A stretch of 51,747 bases of DNA from Bacteroides sp. (lineage in GTDB: Bacteria > Bacteroidota > Bacteroidia > Bacteroidales > SM23-62), in assembly GCA_011053095.1 (NCBI GenBank), contig DRHS01000143.1:1-51747 (forward strand), given 5' to 3'. Below the pieces are notes generated by a model. The model made no database searches. It saw only the letters and a program-made list of their open reading frames with translations, and was not told the DNA's origin. Each line of letters opens with the position of its first letter. Position 1 is the first letter of the stretch. The translations under genes and the position numbers were made by a program. This document shows, one piece after another, positions 8,401 to 17,355 of this stretch.

Positions 8401-8532
8401 GAACCTGAAAAGAGCAAGGTACGCTTCCTTGGAACCATCTTAGCTCCCCTTACTAATCTGGTGCAGTCTGCTCTCGGGAACGATTGTGAACCATTCTATG
8501 AAGGTACTGTCCCTCATCCCGAAAAAAAGTAA
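5401..8532 (+). CDS. AsmA-like inner-membrane/periplasmic protein (1043 aa)
   Basis: The product has a basic start and one transmembrane segment (about residues 18-40, GILFTILGVFILLLILTGYL). A long periplasmic part of repeated beta-strand character follows, as in AsmA/TamB/YhdP-like proteins, which are thought to bridge the envelope and help lipid or outer-membrane protein traffic. The last 250 residues carry the AsmA C-terminal pattern (LNGKVMLKGQDLTLYGIELD, a conserved SDYSANSPVTYLKSDIKFQD and a GWMDLQEDSLDV block). It is the first gene of an apparent operon with a second AsmA-like gene 50 bp downstream. The exact cargo cannot be told from sequence. Confidence 0.75.
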   Translation: MHRKLKRKRRKLINRIIRGILFTILGVFILLLILTGYLFIDRDKISERVLLSLNDYTRGELIFESISFNPFIQFPSMSMLIREVEIYENPISERNQNEESLAEIERIYAALDIRELIRGRVEVSRMSLKRGKIHLIQYPDTSINLMNAIEIVEPLPGKYNEEKELENVDSPVLDAALTPPDAPEDPLDSSTFEINLDYIIFEDIELYVDNRLEKNRTNLIFSNLRAQLEYTPEAISSNLDTDIKLEYLQLSDKNSINNLDIFLETSLVFSRKELNLQLDPSLLIVGRSELNIEGEVNFMEEGFIDLKFSGSDDNFTLSQMILSETGLENLEKGDLYFRGTIKDNNLRGFPVVDFSFGINDVRMFVPITGKHINDLNLSGRFHTGSRKDFSAAWIRIDTIYAELPDGYVNGALFARNFNAPEFNLNLNMKADISGFDQVFNIPFLDSLSGIFQTSLIAEGAKYHSDSGYITGDYIEFDLNFENASVALPGIMSIDSIDGRIHHHEGITRIFDMKARVDDSDFLINGSIYNPFYILFGVDTTIVADLEIRSELFDLPGFLDFVPVVREAFPYRIRDVELGVLVTTSTERFLQMRPNPSITFDIQHLEGEVENLLPPLSISQGIFELDHRNERTYLDFKDFKINILDSNLEVDLEYNSPAKSRNYLVMSVGVENFNPAKLIWDEETDTLPEVLNGLLTGSFLLDLHFPHDSIQTLKKFDLREADLLFINSKDTIQTKSLKILAEDIYIDNEKDPNPFATLTADLLLGSKQSSFRSFSWEGYDFNVEVREGIYSVHPGKSKLFEKEGTGLFILDPFSEQPNYKIQYQVDQYNVKDLMLNFVDDTLLIGKMDLMIDVVLETHEDRAIMEGLNGKVMLKGQDLTLYGIELDKMIRRFERSQNFNLVDLGAVMFMGPAGLAVSKGGSYANILVSDYSANSPVTYLKSDIKFQDGRVLLNDLAFSTEENRVAAQGWMDLQEDSLDVIVAVVDQNGCSIIDQQVYGSIKEPEKSKVRFLGTILAPLTNLVQSALGNDCEPFYEGTVPHPEKK

Positions 8533-8582
8533 ACCATTCAAATCAATAATATTTCATAAATTTATTAGAAAATATCACTGTC

Positions 8583-11396
8583 ATGAAAAAGGTCCTCCGC
8601 GTACTATTGATCATTATTCTCGTAATCTTAACTGCACTGGTCGTTACCCCGCTGCTTTTTAAGAAACAGCTGCTTGATAAGGCAAAAGAAGTGGCCAATA
8701 CCAGTGTTAATGCAAAAATAGATTTTGCTGATCTGAAGCTTAGTTTCTTCAAGGATTTCCCACGGTTATCGGTGTCTCTATACGATGTTTCTGTTGTGGG
8801 CATTGAAACCTTTGAAGGGGATACCCTGGTTGCCTTTGATCAGTTTAGTGCCACGGTTAATGTGATGAGCCTGGTGAAAAAAGAGGCCATAAAGGTAAGG
8901 GGCATCCTGCTTGATAATCCCCGGATCTCTGCAATTGTGCTGGAGGACGGTACAGCAAACTGGGATATTGCAAAGGAAACGGATGAGGTTAAAGAGGAAG
9001 AAGTCGATACTACGGGCAGTGGATCAATGGATCTGAATGTAGCTCTTAAAAAATTTGAAATACGAAATGCTCGTATTTCTTACAATGACATGAGTTCGGC
9101 GATGAAAGTTTCCCTCGATGGATTCAATTTTATGTTATCCGGAGATCTGGGATTGGAGCATACCAACCTTATGATGGCTTCACGCACCGAGAGCTTAAAC
9201 CTGCATATGGGGGGCGTACGACTCGTCAAAAACGCAACCCTTGATATACTGGTTAACCTGGACGCCGACATGGTAAATATGGTATTCACACTGGAGGATA
9301 ATTCATTTGCAATCAATGATCTGGTGCTGCTTCTTGAAGGTATGGTGAGCATGCCGGAAGACCAGGATATGTCAATGGATCTTGCTTTCGCCACCCGGGG
9401 AACGAGTTTTAAGAGCCTGCTCTCAATGGTACCTGCCGTATATATGAAGGACTTTGAGGATGTCGAAACGAGTGGACAGTTAAGCCTTTCGGGTACCATA
9501 CAGGGTAAAATGACTGAAAACCATACACCCTCCGCTGATATTGCCCTGAAAGTCACTGATGCCCGGTTCAGCTACCCAGACCTTCCGAAATCAGCCGAGA
9601 ACATTCAAATTGATGTTGAAGTACACTATGACGGTATTCAGAATGATAATTCCAAGTTTGATGTAAACACATTTCATGTTGAACTGGGTGATAATCCATT
9701 CGACCTGGAGGCACATGTGATCACACCGATCAGCGATCCACAGGTGAATGCAAATCTTTCTGCAAGTGTCGATTTTGCAAGCCTCAGTGATGTTGTCCCC
9801 ATGGAGGGTGTAAGCCTTAATGGGAAGCTGGATGCAAACCTGGATGTAATGGGTAAGATGTCAAGTCTTGAGAATGAGAATTACGAAGAATTCAAAGCCG
9901 ACGGGTCAATAAGGCTTCAACAATTTGAATTCAAGTCTCCGGATATCCCACAACCTGTTTATATAAACAGCACGGTTATGAATTTCTCGCCCCAGTATAT
10001 TGAACTTGAGGAATTTGACGCAACCATAGGCAGCAGTGATTTTCAGCTTAAAGGAAGACTGGATAATTTCCTGCCTTTTATTTTCAATAAGGAAGGGACT
10101 GTTTCAGGTACTCTTGATCTAAACAGTAACCTGATTGATCTTAATGAATTCATGACCGGGACAGAAGAAGAGGTTGTGGAGGAAACGGAAGATTCGGTTG
10201 TTCTTTCGGTCATTGCAATCCCTGGAAATATTGATTTTACCTTCCAGTCAATGCTTAAAAAAATAAAATATGATAAGATAGACATAGACAATATGTACGG
10301 GCTGATCATTGTCCGCGACCATAAAGTTATTCTTAAAAATATAAACCTGGACGTTCTCCAGGGGAGCGTCGCTCTCAGCGGAGAATACAATACCCAGGAT
10401 ATTAAGTCGCCCATGGTAGAATTCGACATGGATATCCGTAAAATAGATATTCCGGAAGCTTTTGATGCCTTTGTCACCATTCAGAAACTGGCTCCGATTG
10501 CAGAGAGAACTACAGGAAAAATTTCTACAAAACTGGAATTCACTTCTTTCCTTGACTCTGCGATGATGCCAGATCTGAATTCACTGGTTGGAAGTGGGAA
10601 TCTATCCTCCGAGATTATAAAGATCAATAATTCACAGACTTTTGACAAGATCGGAGACATACTGAAAACCGATAAATACGATGTTATTACAATTGAAGAT
10701 CTGGATATTAAGTATTCGATCCGAAACGGCCGGGTCTATATACAACCTTACCAGACAAAGATTTTTGGCAGTGACCTGATCATGAAGGGTGACCAGGGAA
10801 TAGATATGACAATGAATTACGAGATGATGATGAAAATTCCCCGTTCTGAACTGGGAGGTACTGCACAATCTGCAATAGATGGAATTGCTGCTATGGCTGC
10901 TAACCAGGGCATAGAACTTGATCCCGGTGAAACCATTGACGTGAAATTCATGGTTACGGGGACCTTTGAGGATCCCAAAGTCAGACCCGTGTTCGAGGAA
11001 TTGGGTCAGAAGGTTCAGGAACAGGTTATAGAGCAGGTTAAAGAGGAGGTGAAGGAAGTGGTGGAAGAGAAGATTGAGGAGGTAAAGGAGGAAGTCAAGG
11101 AAGATATAAACAGGGAAGCAGAGAAGATCATGGCCGATGCCAGGGAGCAGGCAGACCGCGTAAAATACGAAGCAAAACTGGCCGGGGAGGAGCTGATAAA
11201 AGTTGCTGAGACTGAAGCGCAGAATCTCATTAAGGAGGCAGGAAGCAATCCAATAAGGAAGATCGCGGCACAAACAGCGGCTAAAACAATGAAGACTGAG
11301 GCAGAGAAAAGAGCCAAACAGTTAGAAGATGAAGCCAACGTGCAGGCGGATAATATAATGAGCAAGGCCCAGGCGGAAGTCGATAAGCTTAAATAA
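8583..11396 (+). CDS. AsmA family protein with C-terminal coiled-coil tail (937 aa)
   Basis: A single N-terminal membrane anchor (about residues 5-26) precedes an AsmA N-terminal domain (LLDKAKEVANTSVNAKIDFA, then LKLSFFKDFPRLSVSLYDVS). A long beta-rich periplasmic body and an AsmA-like C-terminal part follow, with VTGTFEDPKVRP at about residues 790-802. Unusually, residues 811-937 form a charged helical tail made of Glu/Lys/Val heptad-like runs and then Ala-rich helices rich in AEA/EAE, with a central GSNP break. The tail looks like a coiled coil or a stalk for an envelope partner. Stop and next start are 20 bp apart, so it is co-transcribed with the M14 peptidase gene. Confidence 0.75.
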   Translation: MKKVLRVLLIIILVILTALVVTPLLFKKQLLDKAKEVANTSVNAKIDFADLKLSFFKDFPRLSVSLYDVSVVGIETFEGDTLVAFDQFSATVNVMSLVKKEAIKVRGILLDNPRISAIVLEDGTANWDIAKETDEVKEEEVDTTGSGSMDLNVALKKFEIRNARISYNDMSSAMKVSLDGFNFMLSGDLGLEHTNLMMASRTESLNLHMGGVRLVKNATLDILVNLDADMVNMVFTLEDNSFAINDLVLLLEGMVSMPEDQDMSMDLAFATRGTSFKSLLSMVPAVYMKDFEDVETSGQLSLSGTIQGKMTENHTPSADIALKVTDARFSYPDLPKSAENIQIDVEVHYDGIQNDNSKFDVNTFHVELGDNPFDLEAHVITPISDPQVNANLSASVDFASLSDVVPMEGVSLNGKLDANLDVMGKMSSLENENYEEFKADGSIRLQQFEFKSPDIPQPVYINSTVMNFSPQYIELEEFDATIGSSDFQLKGRLDNFLPFIFNKEGTVSGTLDLNSNLIDLNEFMTGTEEEVVEETEDSVVLSVIAIPGNIDFTFQSMLKKIKYDKIDIDNMYGLIIVRDHKVILKNINLDVLQGSVALSGEYNTQDIKSPMVEFDMDIRKIDIPEAFDAFVTIQKLAPIAERTTGKISTKLEFTSFLDSAMMPDLNSLVGSGNLSSEIIKINNSQTFDKIGDILKTDKYDVITIEDLDIKYSIRNGRVYIQPYQTKIFGSDLIMKGDQGIDMTMNYEMMMKIPRSELGGTAQSAIDGIAAMAANQGIELDPGETIDVKFMVTGTFEDPKVRPVFEELGQKVQEQVIEQVKEEVKEVVEEKIEEVKEEVKEDINREAEKIMADAREQADRVKYEAKLAGEELIKVAETEAQNLIKEAGSNPIRKIAAQTAAKTMKTEAEKRAKQLEDEANVQADNIMSKAQAEVDKLK

Positions 11397-11416
11397 TTCA
11401 CCTCAATCATTTATTA

Positions 11417-13168
11417 ATGACATTAGAATTTACGATTTACAGATTTTGCAGTCTGCTGCTAATTCTATGCTTTTCGGCATCCAGCCAGGGCCAGGTCAGT
11501 CTGAATTTTGAAGAAAATTATTCCCTTACATATGATGAAGCAATACAGGCCTACAAGGACCTGGATCAGGAATACCCTGAGGCAAAACTCCTGAGTTACG
11601 GTCTCACAGATGTGGGCAAACCCCTGAACCTTTTTGTGATTTCATCCAGTGAGAGCTTTGAGCCTCATATTCTCAGGGAGCAGGGAAAAAGGATTATACT
11701 CATCCTAAATGGTATCCATCCGGGAGAATCCTGCGGGATCGATGCCAGTGTTCTTTTTGCCCGTGATATTCTCGAAAGAAATAAAGATCTGTATAAATAC
11801 CTTGATAATACGGTTGTTTGTATTGTACCGGTTTACAATATCGGAGGGGCATTGAATCGGAGTTCTTATCACCGGACCAATATGGACCCACCGGTAGAAG
11901 CCGGGTTCCGGGGCAATGCGCAGAACCTGGACCTGAACCGGGATTTTATCAAGCTTGATTCCAGGAACGCCCGTATTTTCACGGAGATCTTTCGTTTGTG
12001 GGATCCGGATGTATTCCTTGATAACCATGTTACAAATGGTTCTGATCACCAGTATACAATCACCCTTATCAGTTCTGTTATACAAAGGCTGAATCAGGGT
12101 ATTGGAGACTTCCTCGAAGGTGTAATGCTGCCTGAGCTCTATTCCACAATGAAAGACTCACCCTATGAAATGATTCCCTATGTTCATTTTTTGCAACGTT
12201 CCCCTGACAAGGGAATGATTCAATTGGAAAACCCTCCGAGGTATTCATCAGGATATACATCCCTCTATAATACCATATCATTTCTAAATGAGACTCATGT
12301 CTATAAGCCTTTTCCAGACCAGGTTAAGGCAACTTACCATTTCATGAGAGCACTGCTGGAGAGCACCAGTGAGAATTCACAGGAGATTGCCAGACTGCGC
12401 AAGGAAGCTAAATTGGCAACTGCCTCAATTCGGGAATATGTGCTTGACTGGAAATTGGATTCCAGCAAGGTTGACAAGCTGTATTTTAAAGGTTATGCTT
12501 ACAAGAACAGAGTTAGCCGGCTTACCGGGCATTCTTTGCCCTATTACGACCATAATGAATCCTGGGAAAAGGAGATCCCTTATTACAAGACCTATGAACC
12601 GGGTCATATTGTAAGTGTACCGGACTTTTTCATAATACCCCAGGTTTGGACAGAAGTCATCAGCAGGCTGGAACTAAACCGGATTGAAATGAACCCGCTT
12701 ACACATGATACACTAATGAAGGTGGAGGTATTTTTTATTGATGATATAGACTTTGGAACAAGTCCATATAACGGACACTTCATGCATAGTAATATCAAGG
12801 TGCGGAAGGAAGACCAGGAAATACAATTTTATAAGGGAGATATTCTTATACCGCTGAAGCAGGAAGGTTTACCTTATTTGATGGAAACACTTGATCCAAG
12901 AGGAGAAGATTCATTTATGTTATGGAATTTTTTCGATCCCATCCTCGACAGGCGCGAATATATTGATCCCTCAATATTTGAACAGACTGCAATCGAAATC
13001 CTAAGAAATGATGCCGAACTCAGGTCCCGTTTTGAAAAAAGAAAAGTAGATGATCCCGGATTTGCCCAGTCGGGAAGAGCCCAGTTGTACTTTATATATA
13101 CCAATTCAGAATGGGCCGAAAAGTCTTACCGACGCTATCCTGTCTACAGGATGAGCAGCGTGGAATAG
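11417..13168 (+). CDS. Secreted M14-family zinc carboxypeptidase
   Basis: A signal peptide (about residues 8-25, ending SSQGQ) leads into an M14 peptidase domain. The zinc ligands are His101 and Glu104 in GIHPGES and His204 in LDNHVTNG. LDLNRDF (172-178) is the substrate-binding Asn-Arg pair, and Glu292 in SFLNETHVYKP fits the catalytic glutamate. All essential residues are present, so it should be an active metallocarboxypeptidase. The 583 residues include about 250 after the catalytic core, with no recognised domain. It ends the AsmA operon and is followed by a strong terminator shared with rplS. Substrate could be peptides or wall fragments; this is not shown. Confidence 0.85.
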   Translation: MTLEFTIYRFCSLLLILCFSASSQGQVSLNFEENYSLTYDEAIQAYKDLDQEYPEAKLLSYGLTDVGKPLNLFVISSSESFEPHILREQGKRIILILNGIHPGESCGIDASVLFARDILERNKDLYKYLDNTVVCIVPVYNIGGALNRSSYHRTNMDPPVEAGFRGNAQNLDLNRDFIKLDSRNARIFTEIFRLWDPDVFLDNHVTNGSDHQYTITLISSVIQRLNQGIGDFLEGVMLPELYSTMKDSPYEMIPYVHFLQRSPDKGMIQLENPPRYSSGYTSLYNTISFLNETHVYKPFPDQVKATYHFMRALLESTSENSQEIARLRKEAKLATASIREYVLDWKLDSSKVDKLYFKGYAYKNRVSRLTGHSLPYYDHNESWEKEIPYYKTYEPGHIVSVPDFFIIPQVWTEVISRLELNRIEMNPLTHDTLMKVEVFFIDDIDFGTSPYNGHFMHSNIKVRKEDQEIQFYKGDILIPLKQEGLPYLMETLDPRGEDSFMLWNFFDPILDRREYIDPSIFEQTAIEILRNDAELRSRFEKRKVDDPGFAQSGRAQLYFIYTNSEWAEKSYRRYPVYRMSSVE

Positions 13169-13172
13169 CCAA

Positions 13173-13202
13173 TAAAAAACCCCGGGGGTGCCGGGGTTTT
13201 TT
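13173..13202. terminator. Bidirectional terminator between the M14 gene and rplS
   Basis: A-run, AACCCCGG, short GGGTG loop, CCGGGGTT, T-run. The GC stem is flanked by A6 and T6, so it works in both directions. It lies between convergent genes. Confidence 0.9.
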
Positions 13203-13227
13203 GATATATCGATCAATGTAGAATTTT

Positions 13228-13659
13228 CTATTCTGCGCTTTCGGCAGGATCCTTGCTGGAAGGAGCTTGCTCAACAGCAGTATTGTCAACTTTGCCGTTA
13301 TCTGCTGCAATTCCAACTCTTTTTTCCTGGATACGGGCTTTTTTACCTGTTAATTCACGGAGGTAGAAAATCCTTGCTCTGCGAACATGTCCTTTTTTAT
13401 TGATATCTATTTTATCAATGAATGGAGAGGCAAGGGGGAAGATCCTTTCGACACCAATATTTCCGGATAGCTTGCGCACAGTAAATGTTTCAGCTATGCC
13501 TGATCCTCTGCGTTGAAGAACAACGCCGCGGAATTGCTGTATTCTTTCCTTATTACCTTCCCTAATTTTATAATGTACGGTGATTGTATCACCTGCACCG
13601 AACTCAGGGTGGTTCGATTCCTTTGCAAAATGCTTCTCAGCTGTTTTCAGTAAATCCAT
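13228..13659 (-). CDS. rplS: 50S ribosomal protein L19
   Basis: The product matches L19 throughout: [20 protein letters not shown], then [32 protein letters not shown] and a final [19 protein letters not shown]19 lies at the interface of the two ribosomal subunits. At 143 residues it is longer than the usual 115 or so, because of an acidic, Ala/Ser-rich C-terminal extension after the conserved KKARI. The gene stands alone here, without the trmD-rimM neighbours seen in many other phyla. Confidence 0.97.
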   Translation of the reverse strand: MDLLKTAEKHFAKESNHPEFGAGDTITVHYKIREGNKERIQQFRGVVLQRRGSGIAETFTVRKLSGNIGVERIFPLASPFIDKIDINKKGHVRRARIFYLRELTGKKARIQEKRVGIAADNGKVDNTAVEQAPSSKDPAESAE

Positions 13660-13769
13660 CGTAATAATATTTCGTATCCCTCAAATTTTACAGAGCGCGA
13701 ATATACAAATATTTTTTCGCAATAGCTTCATTCGAATTTTCCGGGCTTTAGATACCTGGGTTTTTGTAT

Positions 13770-15431
13770 TTAGTGCGCGGGACCGATAACCTTTAATTTG
13801 TCTCCGTCCTTTTCCACGATCTTTTCATACCACCAGTCGGGATAACCTGGATGATGAGGTTCGGGAATAATATTCCCACCATGTTCGTTGTAAATAAACT
13901 CACCATTTTCTTCTTTTTTGATATTTCCATCCATGTACTTCACCATCAGGTAATATCCCAATTCTTTCCAACGGTTGAAGGTGTTGTTTCCCACACTGAC
14001 TGAATAATCAGTCAAATATTCCAAGGCCAGATCCGGGTCTTTCTTGTGAAGTTCGGTAGCAGCCTTATCTACCGCTTCGGTATTGCGTATATATTTTGTT
14101 TCCAGCTCAGCCTGGACCTTTTTTACATCCGGAGTCATAAGATCATATCTCAGATAGCAGAAATTGGATACAAAATTGAATGCCCAGAATGCTGAAGTTT
14201 CAGAATAAGTGATCATATCGCCATTGCCAACCTCAAATTGTTCAGGAACACGTTGGATACCACAGTACATGGGATTGTAGACTGATGTTGCGGCATCATC
14301 CACACCGAACCAAAATATTCCACCAACCGGATCAGGCAGCCAGTTCCTGGATTCTGAAACAAATGAATAACCAGTCTGCTGTGTAGCGATTGCCCTTTCA
14401 TTGCAATAGGTAACTCCATCGACTTCCCATGTCAACGAGCGCCAACGGTAGGGTAGACGGTGGGGTCCTGCCCCTATATCTTCAGTCATGTCAAGCGGTG
14501 TGCCTTCGTAATGGTCACGCATATATTCCATCAGGTCTGAGGCAGCTAACTTGCGGCCAGGCTTCACCCAGAGAGGCATCCTGTTTTCCAGGTTATGACC
14601 CTGGGCATAGTCAAGGTACTCATCCATTCCGTCGGTGATCTTGCTGAAAAACGACCAGACCCTGGCCTCGCAGAACCGGGCACCTCCAAAGTCTACAGGG
14701 GCATAAGTATCTGAAAAACTAAAGTCCTTGTCTTTTCCATTATAATATCCTTTTTCCTTTGCGAAGGAAATTACATCGTCGGCGTAGAGACAATTCTCGG
14801 GGTCATCCAGCGGGAAGGTTTGTATTCTGGCCTGGTTTGCGTGAGCGGATACATACCCGTCAGGAATTCTCCTGGCCACCCATACGGCTCCTTTGTTTCC
14901 GGGTCCCTTACCAATTAAATCCATTATCCAGACCTCGTTTTTATCAGCAATGGAAAATGATTCCCCTGAACTGTAATATCCATATTCATTGACCAGGTCA
15001 GACATAACCAGGATGGCTTCACGAGCAGTTTTAGCACGCTCAAGAGCAAGGAACATCAGGCTTCCATAATCAATAATCCCGGTTGTATCAACCAGTTCAG
15101 GTCGGCCGCCGTATGTAGTTTCTCCAATAACAAGCTGGTATTCGTTCATCAATCCCACGACAGAATTGGTATGAGGCACCTGTTTTATCTTTCCAAGATA
15201 TTTGCCTGTATCCCATTCGTATATTTTAAACATGCTGCCTTCGGGATGGTCCTGTGCCTTCCGGAAATACAGCTCACCATAAAGAACATGAGCATCCGCG
15301 GCATAGGTTATCATTGTAGCTCCATTGACTGAAGCCCCACGGGTAACCAGAAAATTTGTGCAGGTGTTTGCATCCGGAGTGATAAGTGTTCCGGCAAGCA
15401 GAAATACTGTTGTTTGAAATAATCTTTTCAT
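13770..15431 (-). CDS. C69-family dipeptidase
   Basis: The protein belongs to peptidase family C69 (PepD-type, Ntn-hydrolase fold). A signal peptide ends before Cys24 in ANTCTNFLVTRGAS. In this family an N-terminal Cys of the form CTNF(L/I)V is the nucleophile exposed after processing. Further family blocks are HTNSVVGLMNEYQLVIGETT, GYYSSGESFSIADKNEVWIM, and WVARRIPDGYVSAHANQ. I chose the ATG at 15431 rather than the longer frame from 15476, because a perfect -7 promoter box lies at 15468-15475 and the shorter start gives a clean signal peptide. With 553 residues the length is normal. It faces a truncated transporter gene only 110 bp away. Confidence 0.88.
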   Translation of the reverse strand: MKRLFQTTVFLLAGTLITPDANTCTNFLVTRGASVNGATMITYAADAHVLYGELYFRKAQDHPEGSMFKIYEWDTGKYLGKIKQVPHTNSVVGLMNEYQLVIGETTYGGRPELVDTTGIIDYGSLMFLALERAKTAREAILVMSDLVNEYGYYSSGESFSIADKNEVWIMDLIGKGPGNKGAVWVARRIPDGYVSAHANQARIQTFPLDDPENCLYADDVISFAKEKGYYNGKDKDFSFSDTYAPVDFGGARFCEARVWSFFSKITDGMDEYLDYAQGHNLENRMPLWVKPGRKLAASDLMEYMRDHYEGTPLDMTEDIGAGPHRLPYRWRSLTWEVDGVTYCNERAIATQQTGYSFVSESRNWLPDPVGGIFWFGVDDAATSVYNPMYCGIQRVPEQFEVGNGDMITYSETSAFWAFNFVSNFCYLRYDLMTPDVKKVQAELETKYIRNTEAVDKAATELHKKDPDLALEYLTDYSVSVGNNTFNRWKELGYYLMVKYMDGNIKKEENGEFIYNEHGGNIIPEPHHPGYPDWWYEKIVEKDGDKLKVIGPAH

Positions 15432-15467
15432 GTTTGCTGGTTTTATTCTTGAACTTTGTATCCGACA

Positions 15468-15475
15468 AAAATACA
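15468..15475 (-). promoter_or_regulatory. -7 promoter box of the C69 dipeptidase gene
   Basis: On the minus strand it reads TATTTTTG, a perfect TAnnTTTG match 36 nt before the chosen ATG. A TTTG (15494-15491) lies upstream, but at 15 nt spacing, shorter than the usual 19-21. Confidence 0.5.
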
Positions 15476-15542
15476 TGTTTTTGTTTACGCCAAACCTGAG
15501 CCATATAAAATCATGAATTTTCTACAACATAGTTTTTAATTA

Positions 15543-16151
15543 TTGTCCGGATTTACTTTTCTTTTTGCCGGAGTTTTCCTGGTGGTACTGGCCATAATTC
15601 TGGATGCCATAGCCTACCGGAAATCAAGTTCAGGCCAGGCTAAGGCAACATCAAAGGGAATAATCATTTCACTGGCTGCAGGTATCCTGATGGGATTTTT
15701 CTATCGCTTTGTGGCAGATTCCATGGTGACGGATTTTGTTAATCCGGAAGTCGGACGAATTACTCCGTATTCGGCTTCAGTAATTTTTGCTGTCGGATTG
15801 CTGCTTTCAAATTTTATCTGGAATACAATTTTCATGTACCGTCCTATATCAGGTACAAAAGTCAGTTATGGTGATTATTTCAAACTGGGCACGGCAAGGC
15901 TTCATCTTGTGGGGATGTTGGGGGGACTGATCTGGGGGCTCGGGTTTACTCTCAATATTATTGCTTCGGGACAGGCAGGATTTGCTATCTCTTATGGATT
16001 AGGGCAGGGTGCCACACTTGTAGCAGCCCTATGGGGAGTATTTATCTGGAAGGAATTTGGAAAAGCTGTGGGATTGAAAGGTTTACTTACCGGCATGTTA
16101 CTGTTATACCTTGCAGGTCTTACGTTTATCATAGTTCCCCGTCTAATTTAA
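15543..16151 (+). pseudogene. GRP-type sugar/DMT transporter, 5'-truncated
   Basis: The 202-residue frame carries only the last half of a GRP/RhaT-like sugar permease of the type often paired with ribokinase in Bacteroidota. Visible family blocks include FAGVFLVVLAIILDAIAYRK, LMGFFYRFVADSM, FVNPEVGRITPYSA, HLVGMLGGLIWGLGF and SYGLGQGATLVAALWGVFIWKEF. It has about six membrane helices, against ten in a protein of about 330 residues. A stop at 15537 directly precedes the frame, and the first start is a TTG at 15543. About 130 residues and the normal promoter are missing. I read it as a 5' deletion; a functional half-transporter is possible but unlikely. Confidence 0.65.
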
Positions 16152-16163
16152 CCGCCTGTAATT

Positions 16164-17087
16164 ATGAAAGAAATCCTCGTTATCGGTAGTTCAAATACCG
16201 ATTTGATAATAAAGGTACCTGAGATTCCCAAGCCAGGTGAGACCGTCCTTGGAGGAGATCTTCTTACCGTTCAGGGTGGGAAAGGTGCAAACCAGGCTGT
16301 AGCTGCAGCGCGCAGTGGTGGCAGGGTAAATTTTATTGCAGCCGTAGGTAATGATAGTTACGGAAGTCAGGCAATTAAGGGTTACAAGTCTGATGGGATT
16401 GATACCTCTAATATAAAGATCTGCAATGGTTCACCAACCGGGGTTGCTCTTATAACGGTTTCATCCGGAGGTGAGAATGCAATCACGGTTGCTCCAGGGG
16501 CAAATCATCAGCTGGATCCATTCGATCTACAAAAATCCAATGAATCCTTTCGCCGTGCTTCATTATTGCTCATACAGCTGGAGATTCCCTACAAAACAGT
16601 TTTTGAAGGCATTAATCTTGCGGCTTCCAGTAATATTCCCGTAATACTTAATCCTGCACCTGCGGGTGATATACCTGATGATGTTCTGAAGAAAGTCAGT
16701 ATTATAATCCCGAATGAGACAGAGGCGGAATTGCTTACAGGTGTTAAGCCGGCATCGGAAGACAGCATGCAACAATGCTGTAATAGATTTCATGATAAAG
16801 GAATTGGCAAAGTAATTTTAACCCTTGGGGCAAAAGGAGCTTTTCTCAGCGACAGGGAGAGCGGATTGTACGGCTTGGTCCCCGGATTTATAGTTGATGC
16901 GGTAGACACTACTGCTGCCGGAGATGTCTTTAACGGCGCCCTGGCAGTGGCAATTTCCGAAGGGATAAATATCCAAGAGGGAATCCGGTTTGCCCATGCA
17001 GCAGCAGCCCTGTCTGCAAGGAAGACAGGGGCACAACCTTCTATACCGTTTAGAGGAGAAATCGAGGAACTTCTTGCCCGGGCATAA
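16164..17087 (+). CDS. rbsK: Ribokinase (PfkB family)
   Basis: The 307-residue protein is a PfkB-type sugar kinase that best fits ribokinase, which phosphorylates ribose at O5 for entry into the pentose phosphate pool. The N-terminal SNTDLIIKVPEIPKPGETVL and GGKGANQAVAAAR (38-50) are the sugar-binding signature. NPAPAGDIPDD, IIPNETEAELLTG and the second signature DTTAAGD (248-254) follow; Asp254 is the catalytic base. It starts 12 bp after the truncated transporter frame, as in intact sugar uptake operons. The uptake partner may therefore no longer work. Another ribose-like nucleoside sugar is a possible substrate. Confidence 0.88.
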   Translation: MKEILVIGSSNTDLIIKVPEIPKPGETVLGGDLLTVQGGKGANQAVAAARSGGRVNFIAAVGNDSYGSQAIKGYKSDGIDTSNIKICNGSPTGVALITVSSGGENAITVAPGANHQLDPFDLQKSNESFRRASLLLIQLEIPYKTVFEGINLAASSNIPVILNPAPAGDIPDDVLKKVSIIIPNETEAELLTGVKPASEDSMQQCCNRFHDKGIGKVILTLGAKGAFLSDRESGLYGLVPGFIVDAVDTTAAGDVFNGALAVAISEGINIQEGIRFAHAAAALSARKTGAQPSIPFRGEIEELLARA

Positions 17088-17355
17088 CCTACAATTCACA
17101 TTTTAACAAACTGTTAAGAAATCTTCTTAAACAATTGTTAAACAGGAAGTGAAGTTGGCCAGGGAGGTAAAAGTTGACTAAGTTTATTGTGTAGGAGCTG
17201 ATAAAATGAAGATTTAACATTTTTTAAGAAGCTTTTAACATTTTTTAGCAAACATTTTAGCAACTTTTGCGTTATAGATATAAAGACTATTAAGAATAGG
17301 TTTAGGTTAAAATAGGTTTAGTGGTTAGTGTTTTTAGTTAGTAATTAGGGTGAAA
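17088..17355 (+). other. Unexplained gap ahead of a UUCG terminator
   Basis: There is no protein frame, but several structured elements occur. TTAAGAA-ATC-TTCTTAA is at 17114-17130. TTTAACATTTTTTA occurs twice, 21 bp apart (17213 and 17234), with a weaker third copy. ATAGGTTTAG-like units repeat around 17295-17325. The region ends in a strong plus-strand terminator about 270 nt after rbsK. It may be a long 3' untranslated region or a separate small RNA. Confidence 0.4.

Noticed and set aside
10632-11410. Long antisense frames opposite the AsmA coiled-coil tail
   Set aside because: They arise from the Glu/Lys/Ala-rich codons of the sense strand; no start region or family support.
15432-15476. 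Longer start for the C69 dipeptidase
   Set aside because: The -7 box is inside it, and the signal peptide fits the ATG at 15431.
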